Shown one piece after another: positions 37,116-47,617 of a stretch of 64,000 bases of DNA (the first letter of the stretch is position 1; each line of letters starts with the position of its first letter). Both the position numbers and the translations under genes were made by a program. The DNA is from Hyaloscypha bicolor E (taxonomy: Eukaryota; Ascomycota; Leotiomycetes; Helotiales; Hyaloscyphaceae), in contig NW_020194684.1 of the NCBI RefSeq assembly GCF_002865645.1, forward strand, positions 6,369,565-6,433,564. The letters run 5' to 3'. The notes beneath the pieces were generated by a model. It was not told the origin of the DNA. It worked only from the letters and a program-made list of their open reading frames with translations, and searched no databases.

Positions 37116-38185
37116 TTCCCTTGTTTCCAACAAACCACAGAAAGAACGCCGCCCGCAGATTGATAATAAGAACTCTGCTTTCCACTTGATGACTGTAATG
37201 CGTTTGTCAACATCTGCGTAAAATTGCACCGAACCTCGACCCTCGACCCTCGACGAGCGGCTCACTATCGAGGAACCCATTCATCTAAGCAGCGTACTCT
37301 GGACATTTTCAACATTCAGCACAATTCAACCTACCTTTCATTTACTGTTTTACGCACCCAGGCTGTATAATCTCAGTGTCTTGGGGCTTTGTTCCTGAGC
37401 TTCGTCAGGAACCAAGTGCATCACTTGAAGTGCACCATTTTTGACATCAAAATTTCACAACAATAGCGATGTATCGAAGGTGACTATCTCGTGATGGCTT
37501 TGGGCACCCGTTGTATATTCGCGCATTCCTAAACTCTTTTCTCTCCAAAATACTTCACCTCCCTTGCATTCCCTAGTTCTCAGCCGTTGCTACCCTATCT
37601 CAAAACCCCCGGGTAAGTCTCAACTTCTCGGAGCACTAACTCCGCTTATCGCAGTGTCCAACAGCCCTTGAAAATTCTATTCCCGAAAATACCTGGAGGA
37701 ATTACGCTGACTCCAATTTCTTAGTAATAGAAATCCACTCTTTCCAAGTAACGCATCATATGTCACCGATGGGGCCAGGCGACTAAGCGTCGAGACTAGT
37801 TTTGAATGGAAATTTTATTGCTGAGGAGTATAGTACGCGTAAGGTTACCTTTGTCGAAGATTGATTCGTTGCTATAGCTGGCTGTGGCGAAAGAGCAAAG
37901 CAGCTGACGGGACAGAGAGGAAATGGCAACAATCTACAGAACGCGAAAGTGATCTTGCCTATTTCGCTGGATGCTTCGGAGGACCCGGAAATCTCATGAT
38001 ACAGAATCTCTGCTGGTATCGAACACCCGATGTGAACCTTTCTCGTTGCCTGTCACCGAATGGCTACTTGGTTATGGATTCAACTGGCGATCCGATTTGT
38101 TTCCTCGATTCTTTGGTGTAGACGAACTACAACGTCGCAGAAGTTGTGGATTATTCAATAACCTCGAAGCTGCACAACGATCCTT
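37116..38185. other. Intergenic DNA between MITE and the possible HET-type remnant
   Basis: No supportable gene. Broken reading frames between about 37861 and 38185 on the plus strand may be degraded coding sequence upstream of the fragment at 38186-38491, but I cannot assemble a domain from them. Confidence 0.4.
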
Positions 38186-38491
38186 TTGGCAACACCAGAG
38201 ACTTGGCAAAACGACATGGACGCAGATCAAGCCGACCGCCAGAAATTGAGTCGCATTTCCATCCATGAAAAGTTCGGTCCTGGCTGCAGAAGCAAGTATC
38301 TTTACGTTTTCGGCTGGGCAGATCCATCGAACAAGAAATGGGTTATATGTTGTCGTGGTCTGATAGTGGAAAAGTTCGAAAAAGGCCACCTTCATCGCAT
38401 GGGGTTCCTCTCTGTTGAGATTGGAAAACGCCTTGATTGGTTGAGCAAAAAGAGAGTAACGCGTTACAGGGTATTGGTATACTTCATTTGA
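38186..38491 (+). pseudogene. Possible C-terminal remnant of a HET-type protein
   Basis: A plus-strand frame reads SKYLYVFGWADPSNKKWVIC, then CRGLIVEKFEKGHLHRMGFL, then VTRYRVLVYFI. The order 'RGL[IV]ve ... G..HR[MV]GF.SV' resembles the end of HET-domain proteins. Upstream frames are interrupted, so this would be a relic. The opposite strand carries a longer 171-codon frame (38072-38587) with an ATG, so the call is weak. Confidence 0.25.
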
Positions 38492-38650
38492 TTCAATTCT
38501 TAGAGTGGAAAGCTCTCTTGGTAGACCCCGGATTTGATGCTTTTGTTTTGGCAACTCTTGCTTTCGTACAATGATCAGGGAAGCCATTACCCAAAAAATC
38601 AGGATGTATATTTCCCGCTCAAGCCCATTTACTCCTACTCAAGAAGAGCA

Positions 38651-39349
38651 TCAGTCCGACGTCTCGAGCTCCAACGTCCCCCATAGTGCCCCAGACGTTG
38701 CTGAAACGACCGCAATTTGTGGAACCACCCACTCAAGATGCTTGCTCGCAACATTTCTCAATGTATCCTGATACCCTCTCATAAGTTCGTCTGCCATCTC
38801 ATCCTCATCCCGAGGCATAATCGTCAACTTCTTCAACCCCGTGAAAAGACGAATCTCATTCCAACAAAATGCCCTCCTCCCATAAACACTCTCATCAATA
38901 TCGGTGATCATGTACTTCACCTTCTCCGCATCGTCCGCTCCACAAGGGTCCCCGCCAAGAAAGACATCAAGCAAGTAATCAATCGGTCCACTCTGCAACA
39001 TCTCCGGCACGGTCATATAAGCATCTCTGTGACTATTCCCAAACCGCAAAGTGTCTTTGGAAAAATCAAAATAAATTCTTCCAGGGTGGAGATATGATCC
39101 AAATGCAAGCTGGTAAGATTTCAAAGCTTCAGTCCGGGACTCTCGACATATGTGCAGGACGATGGGAATTGGATCAGGACTTCGCCAGTCGGCGGCTGCC
39201 AAAAATCCCTTCCCGGTTGAATAGCATGAGAGGCCCTTGTATTTGATGGACACGGTTCGAGGGCCGGGTGCGATAAAGGACCAGATCTTGAGACGGAGTT
39301 CGAGGGGGAGTTCCCGAAAGAGAGTGAAGCCTGGTGGTGAGGATTCCAT
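38651..39349 (-). CDS. 2EXR-domain protein, 232 aa
   Basis: A single-exon gene on the minus strand opened by ATG at 39349. The N-terminus FTLFRELPLELRLKIWSFI is the conserved start of the fungal 2EXR domain; further family features are PIVLHICRESRTEALKSYQL and HPGRIYFDFSKDTLRFG. The family is large in filamentous ascomycetes and has no known biochemical role; the F-box-like LPLELRLKIW start has led to guesses of protein-protein interaction. It faces its paralogue at 39733 head to head. No intron is needed and no damage is seen. Confidence 0.8.
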   Translation of the reverse strand: MESSPPGFTLFRELPLELRLKIWSFIAPGPRTVSIKYKGLSCYSTGKGFLAAADWRSPDPIPIVLHICRESRTEALKSYQLAFGSYLHPGRIYFDFSKDTLRFGNSHRDAYMTVPEMLQSGPIDYLLDVFLGGDPCGADDAEKVKYMITDIDESVYGRRAFCWNEIRLFTGLKKLTIMPRDEDEMADELMRGYQDTLRNVASKHLEWVVPQIAVVSATSGALWGTLELETSD

Positions 39350-39732
39350 GATTATTCTTCAATTCAACCGAACATTTAGGTCAGGGGAACTCGGGCCTGA
39401 TAGGTTTTGAGCTCGATGCATATATTTGTAGGCCGTTCGAGCGGCGTAATGGAGAGAGGATGAAGGCTGCAGCCTCTACAGACAGGGCGGTGACCTAATT
39501 TGGTCAGCACGTGATGGCAAATGATCGCCCGCTGAATTTCGTGTTTCACGAACTCCAACGCGTCTTTCTTCCCTTCATCCAACCAACAATTTCTCGAACA
39601 CTTCTACACCTCGACAGTAGGTTCTCAATTTGTTTTGGATGAATTGCTTCCGCTAACGTCCTGCTGAGCAGGGCTCTTAACGCACTGGCGATCCTCAGAA
39701 TCAGAAGAGTTTGCCAGACGCGGTTGCCGACC
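39350..39732. promoter_or_regulatory. Shared bidirectional promoter region of the 2EXR pair
   Basis: The 383-bp interval lies between two divergent start codons. No specific factor site is recognised. It is inferred to carry both promoters from position only. Confidence 0.45.
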
Positions 39733-40698
39733 ATGTCTGACAATCCCCGAACACTCAACTCCTTTACGCTCTTTCCCAATCTTCCATTCGAGCTTCGCTG
39801 CCTCATATGGGAAACGAGTTGCGAATCGCGAACCGTCGAAATAAGTTACGATTCAGACGACGGATTCTTATCAAATGTTAGTCCGCCAACTGCCCTCGAA
39901 GTCTGCCAGGAATCCCGCAATCACCTCCTCAACAACTATCCCCTCTGCTTTGGCTCAATATATCACCCTGCGAAGATAAGATTCAACTTTTCCATCGATA
40001 CCCTCTACATGGACAGTAGTTTGGAAGAGGACATGGCGCATGTGTTCAGCACATTCAGAGACCGGGAGATATCCGGCTTGAAATACCTGGCTCTGGACAC
40101 GTACTATGGCAATGCTCCCACTGACGATGATTTCGACCCTTTCGAGGGCGTGCAGCGCGCAGTGAAGAGTCTTACTGGACTTCGGGAGATGCTCATTGTC
40201 TTCCATGTGGACAACTTGTCACCGCGGATAATTAGCTGCGGAGGAGACCACAACCTGAGTTTGTTCGATAAATTGCCGTCAGATCTCGCAGATTCCAAGT
40301 TTGATCTCCCCTCACTGTCGGTTCTATCGCTTAAGGACTTCGAGGATTGGGAATTGCAGGTGCCATTCCGCCCGATTTACGGCTGGAGAAGATGCCCGGA
40401 CAATGATGATATCATGGCAAGCCCGCGAGCATTTTTTGGAGGCGATTTTGACAGCGACGATGACAGCGATAGGGAGTGGGGTGGCATACCTTTCCCCATT
40501 GCACTTGGAATGGGAATGTTCGATCCGGACGACGAGGATAGCGACATGGACGACGGTGAGGACGACGACGAGGAAGAAGACGAAACGACCGATGACGAGA
40601 TGCCCGATCTAGGGAGTGACTCCGATGATGAGATGCCTGGTCTAGGTAGTGTCTCTGAGAGTGAAGAGGGCAGGTCGGAAGCTGCAAGCCTTGACTGA
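39733..40698 (+). CDS. 2EXR-domain protein with acidic C-terminal tail, 321 aa
   Basis: A single-exon gene; ATG at 39733 (MSDNPRTLNSFTLFPNLPFE). The 2EXR features align with its neighbour: LPFELRCLIWE, ALEVCQESRNHLLNNYPLCF, HPAKIRFNFSIDTLYMD. From about residue 235 the chain is strongly acidic (DSDDDSDREWGG, then DGEDDDEEEDETTDDEMPD and a repeated DEMPGLGS-type unit), which its neighbour lacks. Acidic tails often mediate histone or basic-protein binding, but this is inference. Divergent orientation and similarity indicate an old local inverted duplication. Confidence 0.8.
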   Translation: MSDNPRTLNSFTLFPNLPFELRCLIWETSCESRTVEISYDSDDGFLSNVSPPTALEVCQESRNHLLNNYPLCFGSIYHPAKIRFNFSIDTLYMDSSLEEDMAHVFSTFRDREISGLKYLALDTYYGNAPTDDDFDPFEGVQRAVKSLTGLREMLIVFHVDNLSPRIISCGGDHNLSLFDKLPSDLADSKFDLPSLSVLSLKDFEDWELQVPFRPIYGWRRCPDNDDIMASPRAFFGGDFDSDDDSDREWGGIPFPIALGMGMFDPDDEDSDMDDGEDDDEEEDETTDDEMPDLGSDSDDEMPGLGSVSESEEGRSEAASLD

Positions 40699-43097
40699 AA
40701 GGTTTCTGAATTGTTACTTGGATTGTAGCTAGCAACACAGAGGGCTATCGACCACAAAGCCTACGTTCGCATCATTTGCCGGCCGGCATCAGGATTATAA
40801 CTACTATCTATTAGGAAAGGACCTTCTTTGTGATCGTCAAGCAGGTCTTATCGCGTGTTCACGACTAGGTGTCCATTTGAAACTTTTCAAGTTCTTCTGA
40901 AGCCTCAGTAGGATGATAAGTATCACGTGAGTTTCTTCAAGCATCCATTTTCTTGTGACACAGTTGTCATGCCGCTTTCATACTCGCTGACAGTCTGTCT
41001 ACCTCAGCTCCTGTGTTGGCCTATGGAGAATTTATGATTGACTGCGTGGGCCTGCAACCGGACTGCAAGCCCCGTGTCATATTGACGCCCCTCAGGTGAT
41101 GCGGATTTCGCTTCACTCTGTTTGAGCACGCGATGGGCGTTTGAGGGCTTTGAGGACGAAGAATAGTAATTAACGATTTTCTAACTTGGCGAGCACTGGC
41201 CTCCTCGTTGTTTTGCTTAATGGAGAATTTCTGACGCTTTTCTTGGTTTAGGTCTGGTTCAGGAGGAAAATGTTCTTCCTGAGGTTGTAGCAGATGATGA
41301 CTCTTGATTTCTACGTAGAGTTTTGTGGCCTTGGATTAGTGTTTAGGCAGCCATAATCATTTGGATTTTTGTTTCATTTTAATTTCAATGCTTCTATTTG
41401 TGGAAATCGGAACTTGCCGAAACAGGGTCTCCAAGTGAAACCCTTACTCAAGACCGATCCCTGAAGAACGGGACAAGGGCCCAACATCCCGCCTCCCCTT
41501 CTCGCCTATCTTCTCGACGACAATCCGTCGGACCTGTTCTGCCTCGTACCGAGATCTCAAAGTGGATTAGCATCTATGAGTTTGTTCTTGGCTTTGGTTT
41601 GGGCTTACTTGCGTGTTTACTTGTCTCCATGGATTTGCTGCTCCAACAGGTTCAATTGCTGCTCTAGGCTAAGCACGTGGCCGTTCCCCGAGCAAAGACC
41701 TCCCCCACTCAATCTATCCCCAGGACTTGATGTTGAGTAGATGAAACGACCTAACATGCTGAAGGCAGTTTGGTCACTGCACAATAGCATCTTGGATTTG
41801 GGCTGCTCTCCCGATTTCGCTGATGCTCCAAGGGTACGTTTGTTGCTGAGGATTGATTGTCAGAATTTGCCACGACCCAGCTTAATGCAAGTGCATACCT
41901 TGAAGACTTTCCTAACTTCTTAGACATGGTGCGCTTCAGATGACTTTGAAGATTGTCCTTGAAGTGGTACTCCCTCAAGAAGATCAGCAGTTGGCTTGGT
42001 GGCTTTTCGTTTGGTATTTAAGGTCTGAACTTCCTCCCTGTCCGCACGTTTGACGGAAAACGAAAGGGCATTTTGGGAGCTACGCAGTTGCTCACAAGCT
42101 CATACCGAAAGACCAGAGCATGTCACGATCCTTCCGGACTGTGATGGAGCGCTCTCGATCATCGTTGCTCGACGGTCCTTCGGCGTTTCTTGCTGACAAT
42201 CCAAAGACGCGCGGGCTGAACAAATCATCAGTTCGATCCGTGGCCCCATATTTTCTGCGCATCCCACGCTTTCTCGCGGGCTGTTTGAGCCGCAAAGTGC
42301 TATTTTGTCGGGGCAACCTCTATTATTCTTTATTGTTCGTGAATCTTGAAATGGCGGTCAGAGCGTTGTTGACAGTGTGAAACGCCACTCACCACGCACT
42401 TGTGCCATGGTGAAATGCGAAAATCCAATGGGAGTTGATTGCATCGATTGAGGCTGAATTGCAGCACAAAATTGGGCATTGATAATGCACTCCCAGCACC
42501 CTTGATTTTAGCGTCTCAGCCACCTTGATATTCGGCGTGCCGTTGCGACAGTGCTTGGGCTCCAAGAGCCAGGGACAGTTCCTTATCAGCAGCAAAGCAT
42601 GAAGGCACCTTTGGGCATCAATGACGTTACATTTCAAAGCACTTGCTCTGAACGTGCGGGGTTGCCCTTTGGGGGTGGGGGTGGCTGCGTATTCATGCAA
42701 GCCATCGGGGCTGACCCGGAGGCACCCCAGGCCCGCGATCTTTCATCGCAGTTGCTCTGAAGTTCAATTTGCCACATGCGAATCTCCGGTTGGGGCTCAA
42801 AATCCCATCTAAATTAATCGCTGTCGTGTTCGGGTCGTCGGGTCAACATGCTGCTAACAGACTTGAGTTAAAACATTTTCTGCAAGGTGCCGTCAGGATT
42901 TCGACTCGAGGACAGACTTGGACCAGACAAACCTTCAAGATAAAGGCATTTGTACATATGGATGCATGTATCCGCCACGATCTCGTGGAATTCCCGGAAA
43001 GTTTCGTACGTGTGGCTTGCCTTCGGGAGTGGAAACACTCACCTACTTTGTGCACTCGCTAACCAAACATACTTTACAGGAGGACCGTGCCGTTTCA
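40699..43097. other. Intergenic DNA, 2.4 kb
   Basis: No conserved coding sequence recognised on either strand. Frames at 41398-41667 and 42120-42380 lack a convincing start or domain. The 3' half probably contains the promoter and leader of the C2H2 gene; a ttacag acceptor at about 43080 may mark a 5' UTR intron. Confidence 0.45.
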
Positions 43098-45824
43098 ATG
43101 TTGACCAAAAACACGCGGCGCATTGAAGCTGGTGACCTTCCTGATGATGTGCAAGTCTTCAACTACAACCCACGCACGGGCGAAGATGGTCAATTTAGAC
43201 TGTTTAACTACCAACACTCGCCCCGTGGAATTCCCTCAGAAACCCCACGGAGAGGACAAGACGCAGGTGAGCTTAGACATTCTTTTGACAAACTCCCACC
43301 TTTTCCATCCTTTCCATCCTTCAAGCACCCCCCGTGGCCAGATGACCCCTTCCCATATACGTACGCATTCAAAAAGGCAATCTGCTGACATCTCGATACC
43401 GTAGATTTGATGCTTAAGTTTCAAGGCTTGATATTGGTGGACTCTGATGAAGAGTACGAACCGGACAATTATACATTCTCTCCAAATGCCTCCACGCTGT
43501 GGAACAGTACGGAGCAGGCCAATCTTCCAGCAGCATCAAATAGGGTAGCCAGGCATTGCTGCACTGAACCCGAATATGATTGTCAAGCTTCGGGCAGCCG
43601 TGGCAGGGAATTACCGAATCCACCTCCAGCCGACGATACCGTACCTGCGTATCCTAAAGCCATTTTGAGCAGTTACGCGCCGTCGCCGTCGCAGAACAAG
43701 CGAAACAATGAATATAATGCAAAGGCTCCCAAAGATAATCGAAACACTTTCCAAAGGCTGAAATACAAGATCCTCGATACTGGGCCGGACATGTTGTGCA
43801 ATGAGCCTCCTCCGATGCTCGTTCCAGCCTCGTCATCGGAGTATCACCAACAATACGACATGCACCTTCAAGGGACTGGTGGGCCGTTGGACGATGGCTC
43901 TGACGGGCAGATTATCACCGCGGAGAAGCTCCTAGATGGGGAAAAATCCAACTTACTTGATCCGGCTGAAATTTCTGAGAACAAGCCTACGGAGAAGCCG
44001 AATTGTCCAAAGTTTCCGCTATCAGTCGATCGTTCTCGAGCCGCAATGAAATGTCGCCCGGTGGGCCCGGTGTCGATCGATCTTCCAGCAGTCTACACAA
44101 ACGACGAAAAATCGGCTAATCGCAATTTGGAGCTTGGTAACCTTCAACACGAACAGAAGTATTTGCTTGACCAGGTCATAGACGGAGCACCGTCCGGCTT
44201 CGGTTTTGAGAAAGCCAGTAAATCTGAAGAGGAAAAAATCACGGTCAGGCTAGGCGGTCCTGACCTTCAATTGACAACCACCATTCAAGTTTCGACTCCA
44301 GTCATCGAACTGCCCTCCGCGAAATTGCAGTCTAAACCCGATACAGCAGCCAGCCTTGGTTCCGATTCCATGGCTCACGCCATTTTTGGCACAGGTTCCT
44401 GGATCGAAGAAGATGCTCATAATCTTCTCATCAACCTAGACGTCGAAGGGCTATGTGAAGTCTATGCGATTGGTAATGATTTGGGAAGACTGGAAGACCA
44501 ATTCGATCCTGGATCGCAAGCGAACTTCAGAGCCTGTCCTGCAAATTCATCTCCAGGCTCAACCGCACAGAAGAATGCAGGTGGAAATTCCTCGGAATCT
44601 GGATCGCGTGGAACTCGTCAGTCGCCGCCGAATGGTGGTGGCAGACATCGCAAACATGCCTCAGAGGGGGGCGATGGTGAAGGAGAAGAGGATGACCCGA
44701 GTCAATACAAAAAGGCAAAGACGGTCAATGGGACCAACAGGCGATTTGTATGCCCATTTTACGTCCATGACCCCGCATATTTCAAGACGAGCGAAGAGCA
44801 CGGGCAAAAATATACTCTCTGCGCAGCTGGACAGGGATTTGCAGATATTGCCCGTGTCAAGTAAGTGGACCTCTCTGTGTTCGTTGTAAATGGACACTAC
44901 TCTAATGCATCTCGTCAGAGAACATCTGAGAAGAACCCATTCCCCAAAGATTTCCTGCCCTAGATGCGGGTTAGCGTTCAAGAAGCAATATGACCTAGAG
45001 GTGCATCTAAATCTCAGAAATGAGAAAGGCCCCGAATGCCCCGTCCTCGATCTGCCCGCATCGAGATCCATGACGCCTGATATGGTAGCACAATTGGCAG
45101 AGAGAGGGAAACGCGAAACGAATATTTCTGAAGAGGAGAAGTGGTACAAAATCTATCAGATACTGTTCCCGAACGACCTTCCCCCCACCACCGGAGCATG
45201 TATGTCCTTCTCCTGTGCTATAATTGTTGTCCAGGATACTCACACATTCCTCTTTTCATCCTAGATCGGCAGGGGTTTGACCAGCCGCCCACACCATCTC
45301 AAGAAAAGCATATCCCCATCCATATCTGCGAGAACGACTTGCCTCGCCTATTTGAGCGAAGACTCGATACGCGATTGAGCGATATGATACCCGACCTAGA
45401 GTCCAGAGAGCGAATGAAGAATATGATGATCTCCGAACTTGTCCTCTGCATCAAAGAGCTCTCGGTAGAGCCTTCGGAAACGCCGAGCTCTTTCGATGGA
45501 TCCCAAGTGCTCAGACACAAACCATCCGAGGCATCATCCATAGATTCTGGTTATGGATCGAAATGTGGGATTATCGACTGTACGGGCAATTGCAACGTAT
45601 GTGAGCAATTGGCCTCTCCTATGTCCCAGCAGTCGCAGGGGTATTTCCAGCATGTCAATTCCCCTCTTTTCGAAGCCCCGGATCAGTATCTCAGCCCGTC
45701 CATGTTCGCAAACCCCGAGCCGACTGGACATCTGCAATCGACAGAGAAGATGGACGAGCTACTTGAACACAATTTTCCTGACCCATACTTGGGAAACCCT
45801 TACCTTGATGGCTCTGGTACTTGA
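43098..45824 (+). CDS. C2H2-type zinc-finger-like protein, 821 aa
   Basis: Four exons: 43098-43266, 43405-44860, 44919-45199 and 45265-45824, all joins in frame. The N-terminal half is low-complexity and polar. Near residues 515-605 lies a Cys/His region: RFVCPFYVHDPAYF, then FADIARVKEHLRRTHSPKIS, then CPRCGLAFKKQYDLEVHL. This arrangement (CPFY..., IARVKEHL.R.H, CPRCG..F) is common in fungal proteins of unknown function annotated as C2H2-type. The exon 2/3 intron lies inside this region. The C-terminal part contains an Arg/Glu-rich helix (PDLESRERMKNMMISEL) and ends YLGNPYLDGSGT. Likely nuclear and nucleic-acid binding; no target is known. An in-frame extension upstream of 43098 exists but lacks a good start. 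Confidence 0.82.
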
Positions 45825-46314
45825 AGTTGCACAGCACATGCTCTGGCTGGCTCAGAGGATGGGGACATTGACAAAAAATAAAGAGACGGCTGGAGTCACT
45901 AGACAGCAGAAATTTATTTCTTTCGCCTTTCGGTGGGCTTCCCGAAGCAGGGAAAGGGCTCTCAGTGACGGAATATGTCGTCTCTGCTTGGTACATACGC
46001 TAAAACCGGAATTCAGATTCCATATCCCGTGCAATTTGCCAAGTGGCACGCAGTTCAACAAGGCCCAAAATAATAACACGAGCAAGAAGCCTCCGCTTAC
46101 TTGAATGTTCACTTAACCGCGGTCCGCAGGAAGCGATTTGATTTTCACATCCCGCAAGAACTTCCGATCTGATGTTTTCTCGTCTTCACTCAGATGAAAC
46201 AAATTCTTCAAGCTTTGCACGTCAATGACAGAACTTTGTTCGTAACTCCCCAACAGGCGGACAAGGGTATCCAAGTATGAGCACCTCCACGCAGTATGCT
46301 GCGCTGCCAATATC
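45825..46314. other. Intergenic DNA
   Basis: 3' flank of the C2H2 gene. A 65-codon minus-strand frame at 46113-46310 is charged and protein-like (LFHLSEDEKTSDRKFLRDV) but I cannot assign it; it may be part of the gene debris that follows. Confidence 0.35.
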
Positions 46315-46613
46315 TTGAAAATCGCGCTGACTCACATCTCTCCATTCGGAGGAACGATCTCAGCAATCTGTTACTTCAAGCCACAAAGCGTCTCTGTCTC
46401 TACCGTTTCCCTCGCAGTCATTACCTATGTGTTCGGTGAGCTCATGGCCTTCATCATTCCCGGGAAAGGAATAATTGGTCGACGGCTAATCCCCACCCAT
46501 TCAATGTGAAGGGACATCTTGCCATTGTTATCATGGCGAACTCTGCTTCTATATCCGCCGCCGGCATCGAAGGTTTGGCCGTGGAGCGACTATACTATGG
46601 CGCTGTCCCTTGA
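46315..46613 (+). pseudogene. Oligopeptide transporter (OPT) gene fragment
   Basis: The frame reads YFKPQSVSVSTVSLAVITYV, then GKGIIGRR; after a one-base deletion near 46488-46490 the other frame continues NPHPFNVKGHLAIVIMANSA and VERLYYGAVP before a TGA at 46611. This matches, segment for segment, the N-terminal part of the OPT gene at 52700-55053 (FLFKPQSVAVSVIFL, GLIGRW, NPHSFNSKEHLAIVIMSSSA, TQKLYYNIVP). The NP.pFN.K[EG]H motif is the ISP4-type OPT hallmark. Only about 100 codons survive. Confidence 0.8.
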
Positions 46614-46920
46614 TCAATTGCCTTTTCGGACGTGACATAGACCACCCGTCCGTTGACCAAATAGATATTACGTTCCTGAAGAAATCCGTTCCGGAATCTG
46701 ATTGGCGTGATCTCTTCGCCGCGAGCTGGTGGACTGGGGGTCATATGTGCCAATACAAACAGTAGTTCTTTAAACCGTTTTTCCAACTGCGCATATTTAC
46801 GGATCCTGGTCATTCGCCATATGCTCTTCTTCCGATCTCATAACTGCTGGTTCCTGGGAGCTTTCGACATTTGATCCATCATCAACACCCTCCTATCCTT
46901 CATTTCATTAGCTTCATCCG
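46614..46920 (-). pseudogene. Fragment of a telomere-linked-helicase-type / large recombinase-like protein
   Basis: A minus-strand frame from 46813 reads YAQLEKRFKELLFVLAHMTP, then PARGEEITPIRFRNGFLQER and NIYLVNGRVVYVTSEKA. I recognise 'L.HMT...PARG.E...IR.RNG....RNI[YF]...G.V..VT.Y' from large fungal proteins with a RecQ-like helicase domain, frequent near telomeres. The homology ends abruptly where the OPT fragment on the other strand begins. The frame upstream to about 46920 (PSWVTDEANEMKDRR) may belong too. This is family recognition from memory, without a search. Confidence 0.5.
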
Positions 46921-47617
46921 TCACCCATGAAGGATCTCGGTTAAGTGGCATAGAAGAGCGCTTGGGAAACAGACTTGCTGGTACGCTTGGTAGTGGAGTA
47001 TACGGAAGTCCGGCAAATACTCGATTAAGCGAGAGAAGATAGGAAAGTTAAGGTCTGACGGTATAACCGCTAGTAGCGCAAGTAGATCTTGATATACTAC
47101 TATCTTAGCTATATGCCAAGCGCCTTTCTTGCCCTCTCTAAAGAGATACAGAATAGCTACCGCGACGCGCGATACGCGACGTACAGACGTACTATATACG
47201 TGATTAATCAAGGGGTCATTACTCTGCGTGATATCACGAAGCGAGAAAAGGTAGCTACGTACCCTTACCTAGAAAGCCTCAAAGTGAACTAGCGGACGGT
47301 ATTGAAAGGAGAAGGCGTCGACTCCAGCCATACCGTATCACAACCTGCGGTCTAGTTTCCAGCTCAATTCCCTGGTCGGATTCCCGGCCACATATCAGGC
47401 CGGCGGAATACCGGTGACTACGCAGTATGGATTTCCTGGCCACCCGAGCTCACCGAGATGGTGGTAGTCCGGCGGGATACCGCTGTGAAACCGGGTCCGG
47501 GGAAAGAAAGGAACTTCTTACTTGAAGCCTGAAGCCTTGAACCCTCGGATAAGATCAGTTCGACCAAATATGAACCATCTCTTAAGCTCAACTATTGTGC
47601 TCGCGCGCTTATTGCAG
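46921..47617. other. Intergenic DNA / unrecognised debris
   Basis: Gene-free by my reading, with CG-rich short motifs (cgcgacgcgcgatacgcgacg near 47160). The minus strand between 47290 and 46920 shows broken frames that may continue the helicase-type fragment. The 3' half is the downstream flank of the HET gene. Confidence 0.35.

Noticed and set aside
38072..38587. 171-codon minus-strand ORF with an ATG
   Set aside because: No recognisable domain and composition not convincing; it overlaps a plus-strand fragment with HET-like residues. Kept out for lack of support.
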